Assembly: GCF_014207355.1 (NCBI RefSeq)
Contig: NZ_JACHEF010000003.1
Location: forward strand, 843,763 to 907,762
Length of the DNA stretch: 64,000 nucleotides
From: Mesorhizobium sangaii
Lineage (GTDB): Bacteria > Pseudomonadota > Alphaproteobacteria > Rhizobiales > Rhizobiaceae
Reading direction: 5' to 3'
The position numbers and the translations under genes were made by a program. The notes under the pieces are model-generated. The model was given only the letters and a program-made list of their open reading frames with translations, was not told the origin of the DNA and searched no databases. Below are positions 26,440 through 34,808 of the stretch, piece after piece. Position 1 is the first letter of the stretch; each line of letters starts with the position of its first letter.

Positions 26440-29133
26440 TCACACCACGACGAAATCGGCGTTTGTCAGCGCGAGGTTGGCGGTAAGCGTGGCGAAATGG
26501 GTTGAGCTGCCAACCGCACTGCCGTCGCTGTCATAATAGAGCCAGCCGGTGTCCGTCTCGTAGATGATGTGCTGGTCAGCATTGGTGGCGGCGCCCAACG
26601 CGTTGGCGGCAAACTGGTCCGCCGTTAGCGTACCGTTGCCGCCAAGCGCCGCGAAGATGGCGTTGTCGACCTGAATGGTGTCGTCGGCGACCGAGAAGTC
26701 GGTGATGTGGTCGACATTGGTGGAAGCATTCAGCGCCGTAGTGAAGACGAAACTGTCGTTGCCGGTGCTGCCGCTCAAGGTGTCGTTCCCGCCGAGACCG
26801 TTGATGACATTGGCGCCCGAATTGCCGGAGATGATGTTGGCGGTCGAGTTGCCGATGCCGTTGATGTTGCCGGTGCTTCTCAGTGCCAGGTTCTCCAGCT
26901 CCTGTCCGGAAAGATTGAAGGAGACATAGGCCTGCACATTGTCGGTGCCCTGGCCGTTGAGCTCGACGACATGATCACCAGCATTGTCGACGTAGTAGGT
27001 GTCGTTGCCTTGTGCACCACTCATCGTGTCGGCACCGGCAAGGCCGTCGATGATGTTGTTGCCGCTGTTGCCGGTGATGATGTTGGCGATCGAATTGCCG
27101 GTGCCGTTGATATTCCCTGAGCCGGTCAGCGTCAGCTTCTCCAGTTCCTGTCCCGACAGGTTGAAGGAGACAGAGCTGAAGACGCCGTCGGTGCCCTGGC
27201 CGTTGAGCTCGACGACATGGTCGCCGGCATTGTCGACGTAATAGGTGTCGTTGCCGGTGCTGCCACTCATGGTGTCGGCGCCGCCGAGCCCATCGATGAT
27301 GTTGTTGCCGGAATTGCCGTTGATGATGTTGGCGGCGGAATTGCCAGTGCCGTCGATGTTGCCCGCGCCGGTCAGCGTCAGCTTCTCCAGTTCCTGTCCC
27401 GACAGGTTGAAGGAGACGGAGCTGAAGACGCCGTCGGTGCCCTGGCCGTTCAGCTCGGTGACATGATCGCCGGCATTGTCGACATAGTACGTGTCGTTGC
27501 CGGTGCTGCCGCTCATCGTGTCAGCGCCGGCGAGCCCATCGATGACGTTGTTGCCGGAATTGCCGGTGATGATGTTGGCAGCGGAATTGCCGGTGCCATT
27601 GATCGAAGCCGCGCTGCGCAGCGCCAGGTTCTCCAGCGCCTGCCCGGAGAGGTTGAAGCTGACATAGGCCTGGACATTGTCGGTGCCTTGGCCATTGGCC
27701 TCGATGACATGGTCGCCGGCATTGTCGACGTAGTAGGTGTCGTTGCCGACGCCGCCGCGCATCGTGTCGCCGCCGCCCTTGCCGTCCAGCACGTTGTTGC
27801 CGGAATTGCCGATCAGCGTGTCAATGCCGGAACCGCCAACGGCGTTCTCGATTGACGCGCCGAAGGCAATTGAAACATTGCGGTGGCCGCCGCCGATGTC
27901 GGAGAAACTGCCTGCGGCCAGATTGATGGTTTGGGCTTGGCCGAACCCGGACGCATCCAGCGTATCGACACCACCAGCGTCCCAAATGCAGATTGCCGGC
28001 GAGGGGTTCAGGGCGAAGTTGTACACGTTGCCCGCATTGGAACCAAAACCGTAGACGGTATTGCCCGTACGCGTCGTCATATTGGCGCCGTAGAGCTGCT
28101 GAACAGCCAGAATGTCGTACAACATCAGCGTGTCGGGGTAGTCATTGTAGTCGGATGCGCCGGTGTTGGTCTCGTCGAAATAGCTCATCACGCTGTATTG
28201 GTTACTGTCCTGGATGAACTGGGCATCGTTGCCGTAGGTGGGATGGGACCCGGCATTGTATTCGCCCGGATGTGAAAGGCCGAGCGCGTGGCCTGTTTCG
28301 TGCAGAATGGTCTGGTAGTCGTAAGAGCCGATCGGCAGATTTCCCGTGGCGACGGCGTCGGTGTTCAAATGCACGTCTCCGGAAATGTCGCCTGGCGCCG
28401 TCGTTCCCGGGTAAACTGCGTAGGCTCCGGCAGGGTCCGCCGTCGATGTGTAGTTTCCAAACAGCATCGTCGCGTTGTTGCTGGTGCCAGCGGGGTTGAC
28501 TTGCGTGAACGTCACGCCGCAGACCGACGAATACATGGCAAGCACGGACTTGACGGCAGCGATTTCCGCGGAACTCAACGGGCTGAAGGGGGCAGCATCC
28601 CCTTGCGAGTCAGTGCAATTGACGTCCGTCATTCGCACAGCCCATGTCACGTTCACCGGCTGCCCGGGCGCTGTGCTCCAGCTGCTTCCGGGCCTCAGGA
28701 TCGCGCCGGCCCCCATCAATTCGTCGTAGCTGGCCCGGGTTCCGCTCACTACGGAAACACCATATTGCCCCACGTAATCATCGTTATATGCGCCGGCATT
28801 GATGAAGTAATCGCCCGTGGTCAAGGCCGTGTAGGTGATCGTCGAATAGCGGTACTGGCCCGGAATGACGTCATCGTTTGACGCAACCAATGTTCCGGAT
28901 GCGTTCATGAGAGCCATGAACGTATCCTCGACATTGTCGCCGACGGTCGGACTGACACGCGCACCTTCACCGACTTCGGCGAAAGTGTAGGTCTGCCCCG
29001 CCACAAGGTGCACCCGGTACCAATCATGGTCGCCGGCCGAAGACAAATGGCCAGTCGCTGTCTGGCCGACCGCCAGGGTGTAGCTCGTAGCGATGGATGA
29101 TGCCGCATCCGTTGTTTCGGTGACGTTTGGCAT
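26440..29133 (-). CDS. PPC-domain serralysin-like metallopeptidase with RTX repeats
   Basis: An 897-residue secreted protein. Residues about 18-128 form a pre-peptidase C-terminal (PPC) type beta domain (VGQTATGHLSSAGDHDWYRV, GDYFINAGAYNDDYVGQYGV), here at the N-terminus. The peptidase domain follows with HETGHALGLSHP at residue 278-289 and Met-turn VMSYFD. Four 82-residue RTX modules come next, two of them with a different spacer (DGVFSSVSFNLSGQELEKLT), then the shared secretion tail ending ALTNADFVVV. It was probably exported by the type I system at 16502-19659. A small secreted-protein gene lies 86 bases upstream. Confidence 0.9.
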   Translation of the reverse strand: MPNVTETTDAASSIATSYTLAVGQTATGHLSSAGDHDWYRVHLVAGQTYTFAEVGEGARVSPTVGDNVEDTFMALMNASGTLVASNDDVIPGQYRYSTITYTALTTGDYFINAGAYNDDYVGQYGVSVVSGTRASYDELMGAGAILRPGSSWSTAPGQPVNVTWAVRMTDVNCTDSQGDAAPFSPLSSAEIAAVKSVLAMYSSVCGVTFTQVNPAGTSNNATMLFGNYTSTADPAGAYAVYPGTTAPGDISGDVHLNTDAVATGNLPIGSYDYQTILHETGHALGLSHPGEYNAGSHPTYGNDAQFIQDSNQYSVMSYFDETNTGASDYNDYPDTLMLYDILAVQQLYGANMTTRTGNTVYGFGSNAGNVYNFALNPSPAICIWDAGGVDTLDASGFGQAQTINLAAGSFSDIGGGHRNVSIAFGASIENAVGGSGIDTLIGNSGNNVLDGKGGGDTMRGGVGNDTYYVDNAGDHVIEANGQGTDNVQAYVSFNLSGQALENLALRSAASINGTGNSAANIITGNSGNNVIDGLAGADTMSGSTGNDTYYVDNAGDHVTELNGQGTDGVFSSVSFNLSGQELEKLTLTGAGNIDGTGNSAANIINGNSGNNIIDGLGGADTMSGSTGNDTYYVDNAGDHVVELNGQGTDGVFSSVSFNLSGQELEKLTLTGSGNINGTGNSIANIITGNSGNNIIDGLAGADTMSGAQGNDTYYVDNAGDHVVELNGQGTDNVQAYVSFNLSGQELENLALRSTGNINGIGNSTANIISGNSGANVINGLGGNDTLSGSTGNDSFVFTTALNASTNVDHITDFSVADDTIQVDNAIFAALGGNGTLTADQFAANALGAATNADQHIIYETDTGWLYYDSDGSAVGSSTHFATLTANLALTNADFVVV
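26780..27763. repeat. Four 246-bp tandem units in the PPC metallopeptidase gene
   Basis: Phase marks at 26780, 27026, 27272, 27518 and 27764 are each 246 bases apart. The two middle units carry a distinct spacer sequence not seen in the other three genes. Confidence 0.88.
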
Positions 29134-29219
29134 TGCCTTCCCCCTCTGCGTTTTCTGCGGCCGCGCCGCTTATTATCGATAACGGAGCACGAGGCTCACA
29201 ACCCGCATGTCCGGCTGGC

Positions 29220-29474
29220 CTATTTGCCATCGTTCACTTTGTCCTTGCCGCATAGCCGTTCTGCCACTTCGAGTGCCCTCCGAAGGACTTCCCGATTTTC
29301 CGCTGCCGAAATGATCGGGCTTCCAAGGCGTGCTTCGTGCAGACGCGCCAGCGCCTGCTCGCAGGTTTTGGCATTCATCGGGCGCTGCGGATTTCGAGGA
29401 TAGGATTGTGCTGGCAGAGGTCCGATAATGGATGCCACCACGATAGCTCCTATGCAGAGGAAGTTTCGAGTCAT
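29220..29474 (-). CDS. Small exported protein (84 aa), unknown
   Basis: An 84-residue protein with a clear Sec signal peptide (MTRNFLCIGAIVVASIIG, cleavage probably near PAQS). The mature part of about 60 residues is predicted helical (TCEQALARLHEARLG, REVLRRALEVAERLCG) and has two cysteines that could pair. It is on the same strand as the PPC metallopeptidase gene and 86 bases before it. Position next to a protease suggests an inhibitor, but known serralysin inhibitors are larger beta-barrels, so this is not supported. An overlapping frame from 29520 is a shadow. Confidence 0.6.
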   Translation of the reverse strand: MTRNFLCIGAIVVASIIGPLPAQSYPRNPQRPMNAKTCEQALARLHEARLGSPIISAAENREVLRRALEVAERLCGKDKVNDGK

Positions 29475-30312
29475 AAGCCTTTGCCGCGACCGGTCTGTCT
29501 TTGACTAGGCGGCCGTCCAATTCTCAGCTTGGTGACAGCCACCCATGCCTGTCGCCATCATGATCGGCCACAACCACCTTCCAAAATATACAATCGCTTT
29601 GCGCGGCTTCGCGCCGACAGGTCATTGCGGAATATTTGTTTCCGAAATCCTGTACCCCAGCCCCTAGATTGGTACTCTATGTCACGGTCACGCCTGTATT
29701 CAACGCTGTTCTTGAGGACCAGCTAAAATTCCTGATTGAATTCCGTATGTACCACGTTGCTCTGTTGACATGGGTGCAACTCTCTTGGCATCGGGCTGGA
29801 CTGCTTTAGGTAGCTGCCCGGACTGCGCCAGTCGTCATGCGACGACTGGACATCGCATCCACTCCAAGTCCGACAATTCACCGCCGACAGTCGGCCTCGA
29901 ACACCGCGGCTTCTCCACGTGGCCCAAACTTGGCTACTCGATAAAGCAGAGCGACGGGTCATTTTTCTACATGAACGGCTGGATAGCCGAGGCGGTTTTC
30001 TCGAGTTAAAACGACGGAACGACACCCAGCCAGCAAATGGAAGGCTACCTCGCTTGGAAGTGGGGCCTTACTGGCAAGCTGGGGGGCGGCTACCCCTTAT
30101 GAATCCAGCCCGCAGTGAGGGGCGCTCTTGGGACTTCAGTCTTAGTTGAGCTACCGCTAATATGCCTATAACTTAGGCGGTGCGGGGACAACCCGAATAC
30201 TTAATCCCGCAATGGCCGGTGCGGCTCGCTTAACAACCCCAAGCACCCCGCCGGCCATTTCTTTTGCGTCTGGATGGCGCCGACTGCCAAAGCTGGATCG
30301 CGCGGGGGACAA
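29475..30312. other. Gene-poor gap, left edge of the accessory region
   Basis: 838 bases in which no convincing gene is seen; the open frames here lack family features and ribosome sites. A 9-bp inverted repeat (AATGGCCGG at 30211, CCGGCCATT at 30251) followed by TTCTTTT may be a weak terminator. Bases about 30150-30180 resemble those upstream of the gene remnant at 44237, including CTAATATG-CTATA. Confidence 0.5.
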
Positions 30313-30681
30313 ATGCGCAGATCAGTCAAAATTCTCGTCCCGGTCTTGGCCGTCGTTTCGACTGAGGCCATGGCTCACGAATGGTATACCGGGAAGAAGG
30401 ACCCCGTCACAGGCTTCGACTGCTGCGCAGGGTCAGAGTGCGCAGCGATCCCGGACTCTGAAGTCAGAGAAATGCCGGGCGGCTATCTCTATCTTCCCAC
30501 TGGCGAGTTCATCCCGCTTCGTCGCGTGCAACATAGCCATGATTGGCAGTACCACCGCTGCATCTATCACTCGGAATTTCTCAACCTGGATCAGGGAAGT
30601 TTCAGGAAGGGCGACACACGCTGTTTCTTTGCGCCGCATACCGAGATCGGCGCTGCGCAACAAAGACCATGGCCGGGGTGA
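30313..30681 (+). CDS. Small exported protein with HEWYTGKKDP motif
   Basis: A 122-residue protein. Residues 1-20 form a signal peptide (MRRSVKILVPVLAVVSTEAM, cleavage near AMA-HE). The mature protein begins HEWYTGKKDPVTGFDCCAGS and has six cysteines, suggesting disulfide bonds in the periplasm. The pattern recurs in many Rhizobiales hypothetical proteins, function unknown. The ATG at 30313 is preferred over an upstream in-frame start at 30274 because it gives the signal peptide directly. A decayed copy of the N-terminus lies at 44237-44332. Confidence 0.7.
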   Translation: MRRSVKILVPVLAVVSTEAMAHEWYTGKKDPVTGFDCCAGSECAAIPDSEVREMPGGYLYLPTGEFIPLRRVQHSHDWQYHRCIYHSEFLNLDQGSFRKGDTRCFFAPHTEIGAAQQRPWPG

Positions 30682-30752
30682 CATACGTGGTTAAGGCAGG
30701 GGTTATGACAATCTACCAAATGGCACTTAACCAATTAATTTTATTGGTAGCC

Positions 30753-30842
30753 TGGCGGAGGAAGTGGGATTCGAACCCACGGTGAGCTTGCACCCACGCC
30801 GGTTTTCAAGACCGGTGCCTTAAACCGCTCGGCCATTCCTCC
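30753..30842 (-). tRNA. tRNA-Ser (anticodon UGA)
   Basis: On the minus strand 90 bases fold as a class II tRNA: acceptor arm GGAGGAA paired with TTCCTCC, discriminator G and encoded CCA; D-arm GGCCGAGCGGTTTAAGGC; anticodon loop CTTGAAA with anticodon TGA; long variable arm; T-arm GTGGGTTCGAATCCCAC. It decodes UCA. It is intact. An integrase gene begins to be found 73 bases from its 5' end, at an unusual position for a 3'-end integrator. Confidence 0.95.
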
Positions 30843-30915
30843 AACTGATTGCAATCATTGCGCTTTTGTCTCTTTGCAAATGGCCCGAAAAAGCCGCTTG
30901 CTACGCACTTTGCAA

Positions 30916-32121
30916 CTATTTGCCTTGTCGTTCGCTGCTTATAGCGGCCTGCAACGCGACGTCAACTTGCTCCGCTGCATCCGCCTGCATTCCTGGCATG
31001 ACGTGCGAATATAGGTCTAGCGTTATCCCGATGTTCGAATGGCCCAAGCGCTCGCTTGCTATCTTCGGATGAACGCCAGCCGAAAGCATTTGCGTGGCAT
31101 GCGTATGCCGAAGGTCGTGAAATCGGATGCGGGGCAGGGAGGTTTTGCCGAGCACTCGCACCCACTCATGCGTGAGGGAGCGGGGTTGCAGCGGCTGGCC
31201 GTCGACTTGGGCCACGACGAAGCTGTTTCCGTCGGGTCGTAGACCAAGGCGAAGCTGTTCCTCAGCTTGCCGCACCCGGTGCGCCTTCAGCTCTGCCACA
31301 GTGCTGGCAGACAGCGCCACGGTCCGCGCCCTCCCTGATTTCGGTTCCTTGTATCTCACACCGTCGTCGGTCTGTTCCGCGCTTTCCTCGATCGACATCT
31401 GTCGGCGATTGTCTCCGAGTTCCAGATGGCGCCAGCGAAGGGCAAGGATCTCGCCGCGACGCAGGCCGCAGGTCACAGCCAACAGTATCGGGATAAACAT
31501 CCTCGTCGGCCGAAGGGTCTCAAGCAGCGTCGCTGTCTGGCTGACATCGTAGGCGAGCATCTTCTGTCGCTCGACCTTGGGCGACGTTGTCGCCGTGGCT
31601 GGATTGCGTGACAACCGCTCCCAGGTCACGGCTTGGCCCAAGGCCTTCACGAGCACGCGGCGGTAGTGGTGGACCGTGCGGGGCGCCAGCGGCGGGAGCG
31701 GCTCGCGCTGGTCGCTGTCCTTCTTGATGCGGTGATCGACACGCGGCGCCGTCAACGCCGTGGTGAAGGCCACGTCTATACGGTCGGTCTTCAGCTTGGA
31801 CAGCATCACGTTGCCGATGAGAGGCGCGAGTCCCTTGCGACATATCTCGGCGTACCGCTCGTGGGTCTTCGGCGCGACCGATGGCTTGATGAAGGTCAGC
31901 CATTCATCAAGAAACTCGGCGACGGTCTGCTTGGTCGGCTCGACGTAAGACCCTTGGTCGAGCGCGGTGATGAGGCGCGAGCATTCCTTTTGCGCCTCCC
32001 GCTTCGTCCCGCTGAAACTGTGCCACTTGCGTTTCTTCTTGCCCGTCTTCGGGTCGATCTCGCCGACATCGAGGACGATTGCCCAATGGCCGGGGCTGCG
32101 TTCGCGGATGTGACCCTTCAT
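30916..32121 (-). CDS. Tyrosine recombinase / phage-type integrase
   Basis: A 401-residue site-specific integrase. The N-terminus has an AP2-like arm-binding region (KRKWHSFSGTKREAQKECSRL) and a SAM-like core-binding domain (about 65-175). The catalytic domain has the first arginine in TCGLRRGEILALRW, H-x-x-R in HDLRHTHATQML, and the final H and tyrosine nucleophile in LGHSNIGITLDLYSHVMPGM. All active-site residues are present. It overlaps the preceding ribbon-helix-helix-like gene by four bases. It probably moved the adjacent small-gene block; the attachment sites are not identified. Confidence 0.93.
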   Translation of the reverse strand: MKGHIRERSPGHWAIVLDVGEIDPKTGKKKRKWHSFSGTKREAQKECSRLITALDQGSYVEPTKQTVAEFLDEWLTFIKPSVAPKTHERYAEICRKGLAPLIGNVMLSKLKTDRIDVAFTTALTAPRVDHRIKKDSDQREPLPPLAPRTVHHYRRVLVKALGQAVTWERLSRNPATATTSPKVERQKMLAYDVSQTATLLETLRPTRMFIPILLAVTCGLRRGEILALRWRHLELGDNRRQMSIEESAEQTDDGVRYKEPKSGRARTVALSASTVAELKAHRVRQAEEQLRLGLRPDGNSFVVAQVDGQPLQPRSLTHEWVRVLGKTSLPRIRFHDLRHTHATQMLSAGVHPKIASERLGHSNIGITLDLYSHVMPGMQADAAEQVDVALQAAISSERQGK

Positions 32122-32621
32122 GGCTGATCATCCTCATCATCATCCAGTGAAATTCCGGCCTCCGATGCCTTCATCATCATCCGGAACATCTTGGTGCGCT
32201 CGGCCGCATCAGCCTTGATTTTCTCAGCTTCGGCTTTCAGAGCGGGAACCTCGCCGGCGTCTCGCATCTTCATCACCTCAGATGTCATGGCATGCACAGC
32301 CATATTCAGTTCGGATACGTGTTTGATGAGTTCTCCGGTAGTAGCGAGATCTATCTTCGCGATCCTCTCCCAATCGACATTGTCTGCTTTTACCAGCGAA
32401 ATGGTGATGTCCTTGCGGCTCAGAAGCACACGGTGGAGTTCTTTCGTTCGCCGGTAAATCGTCTCAATCGGAGCATCGATCCGAAGGGACGTCTGCGCCA
32501 GCCGCCGAATCGCATCGGAACGGGTCGCAATCCGATTCTTATATCTCCAGTCATCGATCGCTTTCAGTTCCTCGTCCGACATCATCATCGGAATCCGATT
32601 TTCGCGCGGCTTTTTGACCAT
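32118..32621 (-). CDS. Ribbon-helix-helix-like protein coupled to the integrase
   Basis: A 167-residue protein starting MVKKPRENRIPMMMSDEEL; the segment MSDEELKAIDDWRYKNRIATRSDAIRRL has the shape of a CopG/ribbon-helix-helix DNA-binding domain. The middle and C-terminal parts are helical and charged (about residues 80-160) and end in an acidic tail (LDDDEDDQP). The ATG at 32621 is chosen over 32729 because the extra N-terminal residues form an unrelated hydrophobic stretch. Its stop overlaps the integrase start (ATGA), so it may regulate or assist integration. Confidence 0.7.
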   Translation of the reverse strand: MVKKPRENRIPMMMSDEELKAIDDWRYKNRIATRSDAIRRLAQTSLRIDAPIETIYRRTKELHRVLLSRKDITISLVKADNVDWERIAKIDLATTGELIKHVSELNMAVHAMTSEVMKMRDAGEVPALKAEAEKIKADAAERTKMFRMMMKASEAGISLDDDEDDQP

Positions 32622-32774
32622 TTCAGATCGTCCCTTCCTATCCCTGACTGTAACCCAATACACCAACAAAATCGGCACAACAAGCACAAGTAGCGCTTGC
32701 GCGGAACGTTTTGTGAACTTAGAGTGCAAATCGGCACAACCAGCGCCGATAACTCAGCACAAGGTTCAAGAGCG

Positions 32775-32984
32775 ATGACACTCGAAGAGGCCCTTGCTAG
32801 GGCGACAGTCTCAATCCCAGACGCGGGCAAGCTGTTTTATGGGCTTGCGCGAAATGCTTCCTACGATGCCGCCCGACGCGGTGACATCCCAACCGTCGAG
32901 ATCGGCGGGCGGAAGCTGGCGGTGGTAGCGCCAATTGCCGAAAAGCTCGGCCTCCGCTCGACAGCGGGGAGGGCGGCTGCATGA
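32775..32984 (+). CDS. Small helix-turn-helix protein (excisionase/helix domain-like)
   Basis: A 69-residue protein, MTLEEALARATVSIPDAGKL at its start, with YDAARRGDIPTVEIGGRKLAV resembling the binding helix and wing of MerR/excisionase-type HTH_17 domains. It is divergent from the integrase pair, where excisionase or regulator genes of mobile elements often lie. The ATG at 32775 is preferred to the longer frame from 32697. Its stop overlaps the start of the next small frame. Confidence 0.6.
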   Translation: MTLEEALARATVSIPDAGKLFYGLARNASYDAARRGDIPTVEIGGRKLAVVAPIAEKLGLRSTAGRAAA

Positions 32985-33169
32985 CTGCCCCCGCGCTCGA
33001 TATAGCCCTCGCCGAACTCGAGCAGAAGGTTCTCATCTGTTCTGAGGTGATAGTTGAGGAGGGAATAGTTCTCCACGAACGCACCCACAAATTCACCGTA
33101 GATTTCATCATGCGGCATTGTCCCGTCCTCTCACCGCCGCCGATGCGATCGAAACGGCGGAGCGGATGA
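32981..33169 (+). CDS. Small hypothetical protein (62 aa)
   Basis: The frame starts at an ATGA overlap with the preceding gene and encodes 62 residues (MTAPALDIALAELEQKVLIC), mostly helical with a basic tail. No family is recognised. An antisense frame (32861-33118) also looks partly protein-like, so the assignment rests mainly on operon context. Confidence 0.4.
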   Translation: MTAPALDIALAELEQKVLICSEVIVEEGIVLHERTHKFTVDFIMRHCPVLSPPPMRSKRRSG

Positions 33170-33200
33170 AGCGTCCCTTCAAGATTGGAGGGCTGCGAGC

Positions 33201-34043
33201 ATGACTCCCGACCTCTCCCCGCACGAGCATGAGCATTCGGCTATTATCGATCAGGCCATTGAATTCTACACCGCCAACTACGGCGCCGAGGCCGATCGTC
33301 CCCGCATCGCAGCGTCGTTTCGGCTTGACCCCTCACCAGGCCGTCGTCGTCATCCGCGAAACCACATTGCGGAGGACTCGGGCCGCATGACGACGCTACC
33401 CTGGATGCCAGTCTTTCCCGGCGACGAACTGGCAGAGACAAGCCACTTGTCGACCGAAGAATATGGCGCCTATGCGCTGTTGAAGATGGCGCTGTGGCAG
33501 CATGGTGCGGTGGCCGATGACGACGAGCGCCTGTCCAGGATCACGCGACTTTCGCTCGAGAGATGGCTCGCCATTCGGGCGATGATTGAACCCCTATTCG
33601 GGCCGCGATGGACGCACGAGAAGCTCGAACACCATCGCGCATTGGCAGCGGGTCAGCGTGAAAAGAAGTCCGCCGCCGGCAAGAAAGGCGCTCTCGGCCG
33701 CTGGGGTGTCGATGGCAAAGCCAATGGCAACCGCAATGGCACAGCCAATGGCGTTGCCATAACCAAAGATGGCAGTGCCATGCCTTCTGCCAATGACACA
33801 GCCAATGCAGACGCCAATGGCCTCCAACCCCAGATGAAGAACTCTGCTTATGAAAAGGAAGTGCTTACACACGCACACCCGCACGCGCGAGAGAAGATAC
33901 CCAAGGTCTCATCGAAGCTAGAGGCAGGGCAGTGGCTTGACGCTCAAGGCATCCTTCCGATGGACGCCGCATTCAACCCATGCGTCGACAAGATGCTCCG
34001 CGGCGAACTCGATTGGCCCGACATCGAAAGGGCGATCTCATGA
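33201..34043 (+). CDS. DUF1376 domain protein (phage/ICE replication-associated type)
   Basis: A 280-residue protein. Residues about 65-135 form a DUF1376 domain: TLPWMPVFPGDELAETSHLS, EEYGAYALLKMALWQHG, LSRITRLSLERW. DUF1376 proteins occur in prophages and integrative elements and resemble replication-initiation helpers. A low-complexity Asn/Gly/Ala linker (about 172-210) follows, then a helical C-terminus (SKLEAGQWLDAQGILPMD). The first 62 residues (MTPDLSPHEHEHSAIIDQAI) look like another small protein joined in frame; the ATG at 33387 (MTTLPWMP) would give a normal DUF1376 start. Confidence 0.72.
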   Translation: MTPDLSPHEHEHSAIIDQAIEFYTANYGAEADRPRIAASFRLDPSPGRRRHPRNHIAEDSGRMTTLPWMPVFPGDELAETSHLSTEEYGAYALLKMALWQHGAVADDDERLSRITRLSLERWLAIRAMIEPLFGPRWTHEKLEHHRALAAGQREKKSAAGKKGALGRWGVDGKANGNRNGTANGVAITKDGSAMPSANDTANADANGLQPQMKNSAYEKEVLTHAHPHAREKIPKVSSKLEAGQWLDAQGILPMDAAFNPCVDKMLRGELDWPDIERAIS

Positions 34044-34237
34044 GCCGCCACGCCTATCAATCCGTGGTGGTGTGGTCTGACTCGACCAAGGGCTCGACAG
34101 CGCGACCGAGGCTATCGAGCGGATGCAAATTCATGGCCGAGCATGCAGCCATTCACCGTGAGGCGCATTCGAACACGCTCGACGTCGTGGCGAGCGCCTA
34201 TGAGCGGGAGTATTGGCGGCGCTGGCCAGAAAGGTAG
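34040..34237 (+). CDS. Small hypothetical protein (65 aa)
   Basis: Starts at an ATGA overlap with the DUF1376 gene (MSRHAYQSVVVWSDSTKGST) and ends YEREYWRRWPER. No family is recognised. The coupling to the upstream gene and a natural amino acid composition support it. The end overlaps a possible minus-strand gene by 40 bases. Confidence 0.45.
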   Translation: MSRHAYQSVVVWSDSTKGSTARPRLSSGCKFMAEHAAIHREAHSNTLDVVASAYEREYWRRWPER

Positions 34238-34449
34238 CGAATGAGACGGCGGCCTGGTTCAAGCCGCGCGACGCCCTTTATTGCTGGGGGATTGATCTCC
34301 CGGTTTGCGGTATCGACCAGACATCGCATCTTGCGGCGGAGTGCGATGTTTTCGGCCAGCATCTCTTCAGTGCGCTGCAGTGCGAGTTCGGCGCAGTGGA
34401 TGCGCTCCTCGGCATCTGCAATCGCGTCAAAGTTCGGGTTCGGGATCAC
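34198..34449 (-). CDS. Small hypothetical coiled-coil protein (83 aa)
   Basis: The frame encodes a helical charged protein (DAIADAEERIHCAELALQRT, then EEMLAENIALRRKM) with heptad-like leucines, typical of a short coiled coil. It lies first in reading order after three minus-strand small frames. No family is recognised. Confidence 0.45.
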   Translation of the reverse strand: MIPNPNFDAIADAEERIHCAELALQRTEEMLAENIALRRKMRCLVDTANREINPPAIKGVARLEPGRRLIRYLSGQRRQYSRS

Positions 34450-34595
34450 GGGACAACCTCGCTGTGCTGGTTTGAGCTACAGGCAGGTGAAACATCTCCC
34501 GGCTGTGTAGGTTCCGTCACAGTTGGCTACAGCCTGTCACACGTGGTCGCCGGGTGGTTGCCATGAGCGCATGCCTCGCCATCGCGGGGACGGGA

Positions 34596-34796
34596 TCACA
34601 TGCCGAGCGTCTCAGTGCTTCCGGCGGGCCGGACAGTGTCGGCGAATGTTTCCGCTGCTGCCTGGACCTTGTCGGCCGCTTCGTCGACCTTATCGAAGCG
34701 CTTCAGCATTCGTACGTGGATCATCGTCAACCGAGCGGCATGGTAAATCACGCTGCGCTTGTGCCCGTCAGAGTTGAGTGGTTCGAACAACATCAT
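34596..34796 (-). CDS. Small hypothetical protein (66 aa)
   Basis: Encodes MMLFEPLNSDGHKRSVIYHA and a helical C-terminal part (FDKVDEAADKVQAAAETFAD). Natural composition and neighbouring minus-strand small genes support it. Function unknown. Confidence 0.4.
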   Translation of the reverse strand: MMLFEPLNSDGHKRSVIYHAARLTMIHVRMLKRFDKVDEAADKVQAAAETFADTVRPAGSTETLGM

Positions 34797-34808
34797 GGCG
34801 CCAAATCC

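Noticed and set aside
20017..27763. Regularly spaced repeats considered as CRISPR arrays
   Set aside because: The 246-bp units are coding, keep frame and encode RTX modules; there are no short repeats with unique spacers and no cas genes.
29220..29474. Small exported protein considered as a protease inhibitor
   Set aside because: Known serralysin inhibitors are larger beta-barrel proteins; this one is short and helical, so only its position supports the idea.
30753..30842. tRNA-Ser considered as a proven attachment site
   Set aside because: No duplicated tRNA segment was found in the window and the integrase is on the unexpected side.
32861..33118. 85-residue minus-strand open frame with protein-like N-terminus
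   Set aside because: Opposite two overlapping plus-strand small genes that fit the operon better; kept only as a caution.
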